Shown here one piece after another: positions 32,409-41,451 of a stretch of DNA of 64,000 nt; within the stretch, counting starts at the first letter, position 1, and each line of letters begins with the position of its first letter. Source of the stretch: Tropicibacter naphthalenivorans (GTDB lineage Bacteria > Pseudomonadota > Alphaproteobacteria > Rhodobacterales > Rhodobacteraceae). Where the stretch lies: positions 62,001-126,000 of the forward strand of contig NZ_FWXX01000002.1 of assembly GCF_900176475.1 (NCBI RefSeq). The letters run 5' to 3'. Below the pieces are notes generated by a model. That model did not search any database. It was not told the origin of the DNA and worked only from the letters and a program-made list of their open reading frames with translations. A program made the translations under genes and the position numbers.

Positions 32409-33342
32409 TCCTGCAACTTTGAATGCTGCGGGGGCGGCGATGGACGCGGTCAGCGCGCATCTCGACGGCCCCCAAGGCCCCAAGCCGCGCAAGCGCTTTT
32501 CGCGCAATAACATCATCATCTACGGCATTCTGGGGATGGTGGCGCTGTATTACCTGCTGCCCTTGTACGTGATGGTGGTCACCTCGCTCAAAGGGATGCC
32601 GGAAATCCGCATGGGCAACATCTTTGCCCCGCCGGTGGAAATCACGTTCGAGCCTTGGGTCAAGGCGTGGTCCGAGGCCTGCACCGGCCTGAACTGTGAC
32701 GGGCTGTCGCGCGGGTTCTGGAACTCTGTGCAGATCACCATCCCGTCGGTGATCGTGTCCATCGCCATCGCAAGCGTCAACGGCTACGCGCTGGCCAACT
32801 GGCGGTTCAAGGGCGCGGATGTGTTCTTTGCCATCCTGATCTTTGGCGCGTTCATTCCCTATCAGGTGATGCTGTACCCGCTGGTGATCATGCTGCGCGA
32901 GCTGGGTCTGTATGGCTCTCTCTGGGGGCTGGTGATTGTGCACTCTATTTTTGGGATGCCGATCCTGACGCTGCTGTTCCGCAACTATTTCACCTCGCTC
33001 CCCGAAGAGCTGTTCAAGGCGGCACGGGTGGACGGCGCGGGCTTTTGGCAGATCTACTTCCAGATCATGCTGCCCATGTCGCTGCCGATCTTTGTTGTGG
33101 CGATGATCCTGCAAGTCACTGGAATCTGGAATGATTTCCTGTTCGGCGTGATCTACACCAAGCCCGACCTCTACCCGATGACGGTGCAGCTGAACAACAT
33201 CGTCAACTCGGTCCAGGGGGTCAAGGAATACAACGTCAACATGGCGGCGACGCTGCTGACCGGGTTGGTCCCCCTCGTGATCTACTTTGTGTCCGGCAAG
33301 CTGTTTGTGCGCGGCATTGCTGCTGGCGCCGTAAAAGGATGA
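32401..33342 (+). CDS. Sugar ABC transporter permease 2 (CUT1)
   Basis: A 313-residue permease of the MalG type. It starts with GTG inside the end of permease 1, with GGAGG 11 bases upstream. After a polar N-terminal 35 residues come six hydrophobic segments. The EAA loop is LPEELFKAARVDGAGFWQIYFQIMLPMSLPI. The conserved VTSLKGMPEI near the first helix and GIWNDFLFGV near the fifth are typical of the sugar family. Its TGA overlaps the ATG of the ATPase gene (ATGA), so translation of the importer subunits is coupled. Confidence 0.92.
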   Translation: MANPATLNAAGAAMDAVSAHLDGPQGPKPRKRFSRNNIIIYGILGMVALYYLLPLYVMVVTSLKGMPEIRMGNIFAPPVEITFEPWVKAWSEACTGLNCDGLSRGFWNSVQITIPSVIVSIAIASVNGYALANWRFKGADVFFAILIFGAFIPYQVMLYPLVIMLRELGLYGSLWGLVIVHSIFGMPILTLLFRNYFTSLPEELFKAARVDGAGFWQIYFQIMLPMSLPIFVVAMILQVTGIWNDFLFGVIYTKPDLYPMTVQLNNIVNSVQGVKEYNVNMAATLLTGLVPLVIYFVSGKLFVRGIAAGAVKG

Positions 33343-34436
33343 GCCACATGAACGCTCAAATGAACTCTGTTGAAATCAAGAACCTTGACCTGCATTTCGG
33401 CGCGGTCAAAGTCTTGCAAGACCTGAACCTGACCATCGGGCAGGGGGAATTCCTCGTGCTCTTGGGCTCTTCGGGCTGTGGCAAGTCGACCTTGCTGAAC
33501 TGCATTGCCGGGCTGCTGGACGTGACCGCCGGGCAGATCCACATCGGCGGCAAGAACGTCACCTGGGCCGAGCCGTCCGATCGCGGCATTGGCATGGTGT
33601 TCCAAAGCTACGCTTTGTACCCGCAGATGACGGTCGAGGGGAACCTGTCCTTTGGCCTGAAAAACGCCAAGGTCCCCAAGGATGAGATCGCCAAGCGGGT
33701 CGCCCGCGCCGCCGAGGTCTTGCAGATCGAGCCGTTGCTGAAACGCAAACCGGCGGCTCTGTCTGGCGGGCAGCGGCAGCGGGTCGCCATCGGGCGGGCG
33801 CTGGTCCGTGACGTGGATGTGTTCCTGTTCGACGAGCCGCTGTCCAATCTTGATGCCAAGCTGCGCGCCGATCTGCGGGTCGAGATCAAGCAGCTGCACC
33901 AGACGCTGGGCAACACGATGATCTACGTCACCCACGACCAGATCGAAGCCATGACGCTGGCCGACCGCATCGCCATCATGAAGGGCGGGCGGGTGATGCA
34001 GCTGGACAGCCCGTCCGAGATCTACAACCGCCCGCGCAACCTGTATGTGGCGGAATTCATTGGCTCTCCGACGATGAACATGGTCGACGGCGCGCTGGCC
34101 GCGACGCAATTTTCCAGCCCCTTGGGCGAGATTTCGGTGGAGGGCTACGCCTTTGACGGCGGCGCGCCAGATGCGACCCCCGCCGTGCTGGGCATCCGGC
34201 CCGAACACATCGCCTCTGGCGCGGCGGCGGCGCAAATGCCGATCCGTCTGGACAGCACAGTCGAGCTGGTCGAGCCGCTGGGATCAGACACTCTGGCGCG
34301 GGTCAATGCCAACGGCGCGCCGTTCTGGGTGCGTCTGGACGGGCAGGCCACGCTGCGCCCCGGCGACGCGCTGCCCATCGGGTTTGACCCCGCCCGCATC
34401 CATCTTTTTGACAAAGCAAGCGAAGAGCGGCTGTGA
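33339..34436 (+). CDS. Sugar ABC transporter ATP-binding protein (MalK/UgpC type)
   Basis: A 365-residue ATPase: Walker A GSSGCGKST, Q-loop MVFQSYALYPQMTV, signature LSGGQRQRVAIGRALV, Walker B VFLFDEPLSNLDAKLR, switch His in YVTHDQIEAMTLAD, and the TOBE/regulatory C-terminal domain with LGIRPEHI. This is the UgpC/MalK class used by CUT1 importers. In-frame starts at 33339 and 33348 are both possible; the first overlaps the permease stop. It supplies ATP hydrolysis for the importer encoded just upstream. Confidence 0.93.
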   Translation: MSHMNAQMNSVEIKNLDLHFGAVKVLQDLNLTIGQGEFLVLLGSSGCGKSTLLNCIAGLLDVTAGQIHIGGKNVTWAEPSDRGIGMVFQSYALYPQMTVEGNLSFGLKNAKVPKDEIAKRVARAAEVLQIEPLLKRKPAALSGGQRQRVAIGRALVRDVDVFLFDEPLSNLDAKLRADLRVEIKQLHQTLGNTMIYVTHDQIEAMTLADRIAIMKGGRVMQLDSPSEIYNRPRNLYVAEFIGSPTMNMVDGALAATQFSSPLGEISVEGYAFDGGAPDATPAVLGIRPEHIASGAAAAQMPIRLDSTVELVEPLGSDTLARVNANGAPFWVRLDGQATLRPGDALPIGFDPARIHLFDKASEERL

Positions 34437-34459
34437 CCGCCCAACCAACAGGATCCATC

Positions 34460-35209
34460 ATGGACGTTTCATTCCAACTTTACTCGGCACGCGAGGCGAC
34501 CCCTTGGGAAGACGTGATCGCCAAGCTCGCCGCCCTCGGCTACACGCAGGTCGAAGGCTTTGGCGGTGTCTACACCGACCCGGCCGCCTTTCGCGCGCTG
34601 CTGGACCAGCACGGGCTGACCATGCCTTCGGGGCATTTCTTTCCCATCGGCAATTTCGAAGAGACACTGGATCAGACGCTGGCCACGGCCAAGATTTTGG
34701 GCATGAACCGTATTTTCTGCCCCGCGCCCGAGGATCTGTGGCGCGACGGCACCGATGCGGCCAACTGGATTGCGCTGGCAAAGCGCCTGCATGAGGCCGG
34801 GAAAAAGGTGAACGACGCAGGGTTTGCCTTTGGCTGGCACAACCACCATTGGGAATTCATGCCGCTGCCCGGTGGCGAAATCGCCATGGACCTGATCCTG
34901 GAACACGCGCCCAACATTGACTGGGAAATGGACGTGGCTTGGGTGGTGCGCGGCGGGGCCGATCCGCTGAAATGGATCAAGGCCCATGCCGACCGCATCA
35001 CCACCGCCCACGTCAAGGACATCGCCGCGCAGGGTGAGTGCGCGGACGAGGACGGCTGGGCCGACGTGGGCCACGGCACCATGGATTGGAAGGCGATCAT
35101 GACCGCTTTGCGCGAGGTTGGTGTTGATCTGTTCGTCGCCGAGCATGACAAACCCAGCGATTGCGACCGTTTTGCGCGGCGCTCGATTGAGACGATCAAG
35201 GGGCTGTAA
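34460..35209 (+). CDS. Sugar phosphate isomerase/epimerase-like TIM-barrel protein 1
   Basis: A 249-residue xylose-isomerase-like TIM barrel (AP endonuclease 2 superfamily). The ATG at 34460 (MDVSFQLYSAREATPWEDV) has AGGA at good spacing; a GTG at 34433 overlapping the ATPase stop is an alternative. Metal-binding positions are plausible in FGWHNHHWEF (His), INWEMDVAWVVRGG (Glu/Asp), TTAHVKDIAAQ (His, Lys, Asp) and VAEHDKP (Glu-His). Members act on keto-sugars, inositol derivatives or 3-keto-glycosides. In this operon it lies before a Gfo/Idh oxidoreductase, so it probably acts on an oxidised sugar. The exact reaction is not readable. Confidence 0.85.
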   Translation: MDVSFQLYSAREATPWEDVIAKLAALGYTQVEGFGGVYTDPAAFRALLDQHGLTMPSGHFFPIGNFEETLDQTLATAKILGMNRIFCPAPEDLWRDGTDAANWIALAKRLHEAGKKVNDAGFAFGWHNHHWEFMPLPGGEIAMDLILEHAPNIDWEMDVAWVVRGGADPLKWIKAHADRITTAHVKDIAAQGECADEDGWADVGHGTMDWKAIMTALREVGVDLFVAEHDKPSDCDRFARRSIETIKGL

Positions 35210-35212
35210 CTT

Positions 35213-36343
35213 ATGAAAACCTACGGAATTGGTGTGATCGGCTGCGGCAACATCTCTGCCGCCTACATGAAACTTGCGCCGCTTTTCAAAGGCTTGGAAA
35301 TGCGGGCCTGCGCCGATGTGAACATGGACGCCGCAAAGGCGCGCGCCGAGGAATTCGGCCTGCGCGCCTGCACGGTGGACGAACTGCTCGCCAGCGATGA
35401 CATCGACATCGTCGTCAACCTGACCATCCCGGCGGCGCATTTCGAGGTCTCGAAACGCATCCTCGAAGCCGGCAAGCACAGCTACTCGGAAAAACCCTTC
35501 GTCCTGACGCTGGAAGAGGGCGAGGCGCTGCGCGCGCTGGCAGCTGAAAAGGGGCTGCGCGTCGGCTCTGCCCCCGACACCTTCATGGGCGGGGCGCACC
35601 AACTGGCGCGCGCCATCATCGACGAAGGCAAGGCGGGTCCGATCGTCGGCGGCACCTGCCACGTGCTGTCCTTTGGGATGGAACATTGGCACCCGAACCC
35701 GGACTTCTTCTTTCAGCCGGGCGGTGGCCCTGTGCTGGACCTCGGGCCGTATTACATCACCAACCTCGTTCAACTGATCGGCCCGATCAAGGCGGTCGCC
35801 GCCATGACCGGCAAGGGACGCGCCACGCGCACCATTTCCAACGGGCCGCGCAATGGCGAAGAGATCCCGGTGGACACGCCCACCAATATCCACGCGCTGC
35901 TGGAGTTTGAAAACGGCGCAATTGTCACGCTGGGCGCAAGCTGGGACGTCAAAGCGCATCGCCATGAAAACATGGAGCTTTATGGGCTTGATGGCTCTGT
36001 CTACGTGCCCGATCCGAACTTCTTCGGCGGTGCGGTGCAGTTCGCCACGCCGGACGGGGCCGAGGATGTGGCAGAGCGCGGCCATCCGTTCAGCGTCAAC
36101 AATATGGAGGACGGGCGCGGCACGCCCCGGGCCAACTATCGTTGCGCGGGTCTGGCCGATATGGCCGCCGCCATCGACGAAGGCCGCCCGCATCGCTGTA
36201 GCCAAGAACTGGCGACCCATGTGGTCGAGGTCATGACCGCGATCCTGCAAGCGGGCGAGGACCGCGCTTGGGTGAGTATGAAAACCACCTGCGAGCGGCC
36301 AGAGGCTCTGGGCCCGGACGCCGCGCAGGCGATGCTGGCGTGA
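35213..36343 (+). CDS. Gfo/Idh/MocA-family oxidoreductase 1
   Basis: A 376-residue NAD(P)-dependent sugar oxidoreductase. The Rossmann motif GIGVIGCGNISAAYM is at residues 4-18, followed by DIVVNLTIPAAHFEVSKRILEAGKH and YSEKPFVL, with the family's EKP lysine. The C-terminal substrate domain has DLGPYYITNLVQLIGPI, where the D-x3-Y/H catalytic pattern (LDLGPYYITNL) is seen. It starts three bases after isomerase 1. Substrate is likely the imported sugar or glycoside, oxidised at a ring hydroxyl. It is about as similar in layout to oxidoreductase 2 as two paralogues of this family usually are. Confidence 0.9.
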   Translation: MKTYGIGVIGCGNISAAYMKLAPLFKGLEMRACADVNMDAAKARAEEFGLRACTVDELLASDDIDIVVNLTIPAAHFEVSKRILEAGKHSYSEKPFVLTLEEGEALRALAAEKGLRVGSAPDTFMGGAHQLARAIIDEGKAGPIVGGTCHVLSFGMEHWHPNPDFFFQPGGGPVLDLGPYYITNLVQLIGPIKAVAAMTGKGRATRTISNGPRNGEEIPVDTPTNIHALLEFENGAIVTLGASWDVKAHRHENMELYGLDGSVYVPDPNFFGGAVQFATPDGAEDVAERGHPFSVNNMEDGRGTPRANYRCAGLADMAAAIDEGRPHRCSQELATHVVEVMTAILQAGEDRAWVSMKTTCERPEALGPDAAQAMLA

Positions 36344-37167
36344 TGCGGTCGGTCCTCGACATTTACGATCTGGCGGAGGGCAGGGCGCAGACCTTGCTCG
36401 CCGTCGAGAGCCATATCGAAGCGCCGAATTGGGCGCCTTCGGGGGACCATCTGATCGTGAATGGCGAGGGGCGGCTGTTTCGCGTGCCTCTGGTCGCGCC
36501 AGAGCTTCAGCCGATCGAGGTGACGGGGGTAAAGTGGCTCAACAATGACCACGGCATTTCGCCCGATGGAGAGACGTTGGTGGTCTCGGACAGCCCGGCG
36601 CGCGGCACCTCGCTGATCTACACGTTGCCCAAGGCGGGGGGCGTGCCTGTGCAAGTCACGCCGCTGGCCCCCAGTTGGTGGCACGGCTGGTCCCCCGATG
36701 GCGCGCGGCTGGCCTATACTTGCATGCGGGGCGGCCAGTTCGGGATCGCCACCTGCGCGCTTGATGGCGGGGACGAGCAGGTCTTGGTCACCAGCGCGCA
36801 CCACTACGACGGGCCGGACTACACGCCGGATGGCGCGTGGATCTGGTTCAACTCGGACCGGGGCGGGGCGATGGACCTGTGGCGGATGCACCCGAATGGC
36901 ACCGGGCTGGAGCAGATGACGGAGGACGCGCGCGTCAATTGGTTCCCGCACCCCAGCCCCGACGGGCGGCACGTGGTCTATCTGACCTACGCGCCGGGGA
37001 CCGACGGGCACCCGGCAGAGCGCGACGTGGACCTGCGCCTGATCGACCTGACTACAGGCGAGACGCGCGTCCTGACAGAGGTTTTCGGCGGCCAAGGCAC
37101 CTTGAACGTGCCGTGCTGGTCGCCCGATGGGAAACGATTTGCCTACATGCGCTATGCGCAAGGTTAA
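36343..37167 (+). CDS. PD40/TolB-like beta-propeller protein without signal peptide
   Basis: A 274-residue protein whose ATG shares one base with the preceding stop (TGATG). It has repeated PD40-type blades: ESHIEAPNWAPSGDHLIVN, NNDHGISPDGETLVVSD, WWHGWSPDGARLAYTC, HHYDGPDYTPDGAWIWFNS, WFPHPSPDGRHVVYLTY and VPCWSPDGKRFAYMRY. That makes six blades, like TolB's propeller. There is no signal peptide, so it is cytoplasmic, unlike TolB. Databases often mislabel such proteins as biopolymer transporters. Its place among sugar enzymes suggests a lyase, hydrolase or binding role on an oxidised sugar; this is inference. Confidence 0.82.
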   Translation: MRSVLDIYDLAEGRAQTLLAVESHIEAPNWAPSGDHLIVNGEGRLFRVPLVAPELQPIEVTGVKWLNNDHGISPDGETLVVSDSPARGTSLIYTLPKAGGVPVQVTPLAPSWWHGWSPDGARLAYTCMRGGQFGIATCALDGGDEQVLVTSAHHYDGPDYTPDGAWIWFNSDRGGAMDLWRMHPNGTGLEQMTEDARVNWFPHPSPDGRHVVYLTYAPGTDGHPAERDVDLRLIDLTTGETRVLTEVFGGQGTLNVPCWSPDGKRFAYMRYAQG

Positions 37168-37179
37168 CGGAGGAAAGAC

Positions 37180-38238
37180 ATGGCGGGTTTGATCAAAGGA
37201 CCGGCGCTGTTTCTGGCGCAATTCGCAGGCGACGATGCGCCCTTTAACAGTCTGGAAAACATCACGAAATGGGCAGCGGGCCTTGGCTATAAGGGCGTGC
37301 AGATCCCGACCTTTGACGCGCGTCTGTTCGATCTGGACAAGGCCGCCGACAGTCAGACCTATTGCGACGAGATCAAGGGGATCTGCGCCGATGCGGGCGT
37401 CGAGATCACCGAGCTGTCGACCCATCTGCAAGGGCAGTTGGTCGCGGTGAACCCGGCCTATGATCTGGCGTTTGACGCCTTTGCTCCGGCTGAGGTCCAC
37501 GGCAAGCCCGACGCACGGCAGGCCTGGGCGGTGGACCAGGTGAAAAAGGCCGCCGTGGCCTCGCGCCGTCTGGGCCTGAATACGACCGTGAGCTTTACCG
37601 GATCGCTGGCCTTTCCCTACCTTTACCCGTGGCCGCAGCGCCCCGCCGGGCTGATCGAAGAAGCCTTTGCCGAACTCGCCCGCCGCTGGGTGCCGATTTT
37701 CGATCATTACGAGGAAAACGGCGTCGATATTGGCTTTGAAATTCACCCGGGCGAGGATGTCTTTGACGGTGCGTCGTGGGAAATGTTCCTCGATGCCTGC
37801 AAAGATCATACCCGTTGCCGGATCAATTACGACCCCTCGCATTTCCTGCTGCAAGGCATGGATTATTTGCAGTTCATCGACATCTACCACGAAAGAATTT
37901 GCGCCTATCACGTAAAAGACGCCGAGTTTAATCCCGATGGTCGCCAAGGCGTTTATTCCGGTTACCAATCATGGGTCAATCGTGCGGGCCGTTTCCGCAG
38001 CCTTGGCGACGGGCAAGTGGATTTCTCGGGCATCTTCTCGAAACTCGCGCAATATGGCTATGACAGCTGGGCGGTTTTGGAATGGGAATGCTGTTTGAAA
38101 TCCCCCGAACAAGGGGCCGCAGAAGGTGCGCCGTTCATTTCCCGGCATATCATCGAAGTCACGGATAAAGCCTTTGACGATTTTGCCGGGGCGGAAACCG
38201 ATCAGGCGCAAATCAAAGCCATGTTGGGGTTGAAATAA
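37180..38238 (+). CDS. Sugar phosphate isomerase/epimerase-like TIM-barrel protein 2
   Basis: A 352-residue xylose-isomerase-like TIM barrel, about 100 residues longer than isomerase 1. GGAGGAA precedes the ATG. Metal-site-like positions are EITELSTHLQGQLV (His), VDIGFEIHPGEDVFDG (Glu, His), CRINYDPSHFLLQGMDY (Asp, His), CAYHVKDAEFNPDGRQGVY (His, Asp) and WAVLEWECC (Glu). This set matches the Mn/Mg-binding pattern of the superfamily. Its stop overlaps the start of oxidoreductase 2 (TAATG), so the two are coupled. It probably acts on the same sugar route as the first pair. Confidence 0.88.
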   Translation: MAGLIKGPALFLAQFAGDDAPFNSLENITKWAAGLGYKGVQIPTFDARLFDLDKAADSQTYCDEIKGICADAGVEITELSTHLQGQLVAVNPAYDLAFDAFAPAEVHGKPDARQAWAVDQVKKAAVASRRLGLNTTVSFTGSLAFPYLYPWPQRPAGLIEEAFAELARRWVPIFDHYEENGVDIGFEIHPGEDVFDGASWEMFLDACKDHTRCRINYDPSHFLLQGMDYLQFIDIYHERICAYHVKDAEFNPDGRQGVYSGYQSWVNRAGRFRSLGDGQVDFSGIFSKLAQYGYDSWAVLEWECCLKSPEQGAAEGAPFISRHIIEVTDKAFDDFAGAETDQAQIKAMLGLK

Positions 38239-39347
38239 TGCGGTTGAAACTGGGCATGGTTGGCGGCGGGCAGGGCGCCTTTATTGGCGGGGTCCACCGC
38301 ATCGCCGCGCGCATCGACGGACAGTGGGATCTGGTCGCTGGCGCGCTGTCGTCTGACCCGGTCAGGGCGCGGGCCTCGGGGGCGGAACTGGGGCTTGATC
38401 CGGCGCGCTGCTACGACGATTTCGCCGCCATGGCGCAGGCCGAGGCAGCGCGCCCCGACGGCATCGACGCGGTGGCCATCGTCACGCCGAACCACATGCA
38501 CGCCGCCCCCGCGATCGCCTTTCTGGACGCGGGAATCCACGTGATTTGCGACAAGCCGCTGGCCGCCAGCATGGAGGACGCGCGCGCCATCGCCGCCGCC
38601 GTCGCGCGCAGCGGCAAGCAGTTCATCCTGACCCACAACTACACCGGCTATCCCCTGATGCGCCAAGCGCGCGAGATGATCGCGCGCGGCGATCTGGGCA
38701 CGCTGCGGGTGGTGCAGGTGGAATACGCCCAAGACTGGCTGGCCGAAGAAACCCATAATAAACAAGCCGATTGGCGCACCGATCCGGCGCGTTCGGGCGC
38801 GGGGGGCTGTGTCGGGGACATTGGCACCCATGCCTATAACCTCGCCTGTTTCGTGACAGGCCGCGAGGCGCAGAGCCTTGCCGCCGATCTTGACGCCTTT
38901 GTCCCCGGACGGCAGGTGGATGACAATGTGCACGTGATGCTGCGCTTTGACGGCGGCGCCAAGGGGATGCTCTGGGCCTCTCAGGTGGCGGTGGGCAATG
39001 AGAACGCGCTGCGCCTGCGGGTCTATGGCACCAAGGGCGGCATCGAATGGGCGCAGGAAAATCCCAACCAGATGACCTTTACCCGCTTTGGCGAGGCGAA
39101 ACAGATCCTCACGCGGGGCGGCGCGGGCGCAACAGAGGCGGGCCTTGCCGGGGTGCGCATCCCTCCGGGCCATCCCGAAGGCTACCTCGAAGGCTTTGCA
39201 ACGCTCTACGCCGATGCCGCAGCGCGCATTCGCGGGGCCAAAGCCGAGGCGTTGCAAGGCATTGACGAAGGCCTCAGCGGAATGCGCTTTATCAAGGCCT
39301 GTATTGCGTCTTCGCAAAACAACGGGGCTTGGACGGAATTGGGATAA
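38238..39347 (+). CDS. Gfo/Idh/MocA-family oxidoreductase 2
   Basis: A 369-residue NAD(P)-dependent oxidoreductase and the last gene of the operon. The Rossmann start is [25 protein letters not shown], with [20 protein letters not shown] and [12 protein letters not shown] (the DKP lysine). The catalytic region is [20 protein letters not shown], with GDIGTHAYN giving the Asp and His of the family. It is followed by a strong terminator. With isomerase 2 it forms a coupled pair that mirrors the earlier isomerase 1 and oxidoreductase 1 pair. Confidence 0.9.
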   Translation: MRLKLGMVGGGQGAFIGGVHRIAARIDGQWDLVAGALSSDPVRARASGAELGLDPARCYDDFAAMAQAEAARPDGIDAVAIVTPNHMHAAPAIAFLDAGIHVICDKPLAASMEDARAIAAAVARSGKQFILTHNYTGYPLMRQAREMIARGDLGTLRVVQVEYAQDWLAEETHNKQADWRTDPARSGAGGCVGDIGTHAYNLACFVTGREAQSLAADLDAFVPGRQVDDNVHVMLRFDGGAKGMLWASQVAVGNENALRLRVYGTKGGIEWAQENPNQMTFTRFGEAKQILTRGGAGATEAGLAGVRIPPGHPEGYLEGFATLYADAAARIRGAKAEALQGIDEGLSGMRFIKACIASSQNNGAWTELG

Positions 39348-39355
39348 ATCCAACT

Positions 39356-39382
39356 GCCGCGCCCCAGTTGGCGCGGCCTTTT
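39356..39382 (+). terminator. Terminator of the sugar operon
   Basis: An 8-bp stem (GCCGCGCC with GGCGCGGC) with a 6-base loop, followed by CTTTTAT, nine bases after the last stop. Confidence 0.88.
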
Positions 39383-39447
39383 ATCGGTTTACTCGTGGCC
39401 CGCCCTACGCTACTGCTCCCCCTTAGGTTTATGGGAGGTTGGGCTTC

Positions 39448-41247
39448 ATGCGTTTCGATTTTTTGGGCTATGATCTGAGCATCGTCTACGGGCTTTTCGA
39501 CGCGGACTTGGAAAACGGGCTTTCGGTCACGGACCAAGGCGTCGTGGTGACCGTGCCCATCGGATCCATCCCCGGTCTACACGAGGGCACAATCACCCTG
39601 ACCGGCGACACCCTTGATTTCGAGGCCGGGACAGGGACGATCACCGGGGCCGAATTCCGATCTTATGGCATTGTCCAAGCTGAATTCTCTGACATCGCTT
39701 GGCCGGTTGCGGATGTTGTGGCCATGCTGTCCGAACCCACGGTGGCCGACAAGCAAAGCGCGCTGGCGGGCCTGATCAACACATCCGCGTCGGTGATCAT
39801 GGTTGCCTCTGCGGCGACAGGCTTTTTCCATCAACATAATCTGATTATCGACTTCCAAGATCAGATCACCGTGCCGATGACCCTTGACGGGTCGCCTGTG
39901 GGCAACGTGCTGATCGGAACATTTCTCGATGACAGGATTGCCTTTACCGGCGCGGCGACCACGTCGGATGTGCACTGGGACGCACTCAATACCGTCAGTG
40001 CGACACCGGGGTCTGATACCATCACTCTTGCGCCGGGGTATTACGCGGGGCTGTCGCTGCGGTATGATCGCTTTGTGGAAGGTCTGACCATGGATGTGGA
40101 CGGGCAGACCGGCGATGGAACGGTCATAACCACGATGGGCACCGACACGATCAGTGGCTTGCACCACGTCCTTGCCACCTCAGACCTGATTTTGTCGGGC
40201 TCGCAAGGCGATGACACGATCCGTGTGACCGGGGCGGGTGATGGCCACGTCTTTATCAACGGCGACGGCGGCTCTGACCGGTTCGAGCTGACGCTGGATG
40301 GGGTTCTGGGGCTGTCCTACGGATGGGCGCGGGCGGGCACCTCGACCGGGATCGACCTTGACCTGAGCACAGGGCAGGTGGCGGACAACGGGTTTGGCGG
40401 GCAGGACACCATCGTGCAAACCCCCGGCAGCGGCTATCTGATTGTCGAAGGCAGCGAAGCCGCGGACCGCATGATCGGGGACGATTTCGACAACCTTCTG
40501 GCCGGGATGGACGCCGACGATACGATCCAAGGCGGGCGGGGCAATGACTCGCTCTACGGCGGGTTGGGTGACGACGATCTGCACGGGCAAACGGGGCAGG
40601 ACGACCTGTTTGGCTATGACGGCAACGACAGGCTACGCGGCGGCACCAAAAGCGATTACCTCGACGGCGGGAATGGCGACGACAGCCTGGCAGGGCAGCG
40701 CCACGGCGACACGCTGCACGGCGGGTCCGGGGCCGATACGCTTAAGGGGGGCGGCGGCAGTGACTACATGAACGGCGGCGATGGGGACGATTTCCTAAAG
40801 GGCGGCACCTATCAGGACACGCTGTATGGCAGCTACGGCAACGATACGCTGACCGCCAACCGCCACGACGATTATCTCGATGGTGGCGAAGGCGACGACC
40901 TCTTGCTGGGCGGCGGCGGAGAGGACACGCTGTTCGGCAACTGGTGGAACGATACGCTCAAAGGTGGGGCGGATGCCGACCTGTTCCTGTTTGACGACAG
41001 TTACGGCTCGGACGTGATCCTTGATTTCAACGCGGCGGATGGGGATCGGATCGGGCTGACCTTTGGGCTGGCGAATGCGCGCGAGCTGTCGCAGATCGCC
41101 GCCGATATGCAGGTCATGGACCGCGGCACGCTGCTGAGCTTTAACGAAAACGTCGAGGTGTTCCTGACTGGCGTGGTGGATCTGGACGCCGCCGCGCTGA
41201 GTGATACGCTGGTCTACTGGACCCCCGAGGGGGATATTTCGTTCTAA
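39448..41247 (+). CDS. RTX (hemolysin-type calcium-binding repeat) protein 1
   Basis: A 599-residue protein, probably secreted by a type I system. GGAGG precedes the ATG at 39448. There is no N-terminal signal peptide, as expected for RTX proteins. Residues about 1-350 form a beta-rich, acidic domain of unknown function (FDFLGYDLSIVYGLFDADLENG at the start). Residues about 357-510 contain RTX nonapeptides such as GGRGNDSLY, GGNGDDSLA, GGSGADTLK and GGDGDDFLK, the calcium-binding parallel beta-roll. The C-terminal 90 residues (LFDDSYGSDVILDFNAADGDRIGL) match the usual DxIxDF secretion-linked end. No transporter genes lie nearby. Confidence 0.9.
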   Translation: MRFDFLGYDLSIVYGLFDADLENGLSVTDQGVVVTVPIGSIPGLHEGTITLTGDTLDFEAGTGTITGAEFRSYGIVQAEFSDIAWPVADVVAMLSEPTVADKQSALAGLINTSASVIMVASAATGFFHQHNLIIDFQDQITVPMTLDGSPVGNVLIGTFLDDRIAFTGAATTSDVHWDALNTVSATPGSDTITLAPGYYAGLSLRYDRFVEGLTMDVDGQTGDGTVITTMGTDTISGLHHVLATSDLILSGSQGDDTIRVTGAGDGHVFINGDGGSDRFELTLDGVLGLSYGWARAGTSTGIDLDLSTGQVADNGFGGQDTIVQTPGSGYLIVEGSEAADRMIGDDFDNLLAGMDADDTIQGGRGNDSLYGGLGDDDLHGQTGQDDLFGYDGNDRLRGGTKSDYLDGGNGDDSLAGQRHGDTLHGGSGADTLKGGGGSDYMNGGDGDDFLKGGTYQDTLYGSYGNDTLTANRHDDYLDGGEGDDLLLGGGGEDTLFGNWWNDTLKGGADADLFLFDDSYGSDVILDFNAADGDRIGLTFGLANARELSQIAADMQVMDRGTLLSFNENVEVFLTGVVDLDAAALSDTLVYWTPEGDISF

Positions 41248-41451
41248 AGCCGCGCCGCGCGGGCCAGCCTAGAGCGGCCAAAGCTTTTGCGCGAGGGCGC
41301 GCGCCGGGCGTCACGCATGGCATTGCCTTTCAGGTCATTTCCCGAAATGCTGCAAGGGCGGGGGACACGGGTTGACCGTGCCGCCCGGCCTGGGGCGCGC
41401 CGTTCCGGCGCGCTTGTCCGCAACAGACCCGCACATGCTTTGGGAGGCTTC

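Noticed and set aside
34469-36250. 593-residue minus-strand frame in the sugar operon
   Set aside because: Shadow of isomerase 1 and oxidoreductase 1, which have clear motifs and start sites.
40519-40990. Tandem DNA repeat in the RTX gene
   Set aside because: The periodicity is explained by coding of calcium-binding nonapeptides with varied codons, not by a DNA repeat.
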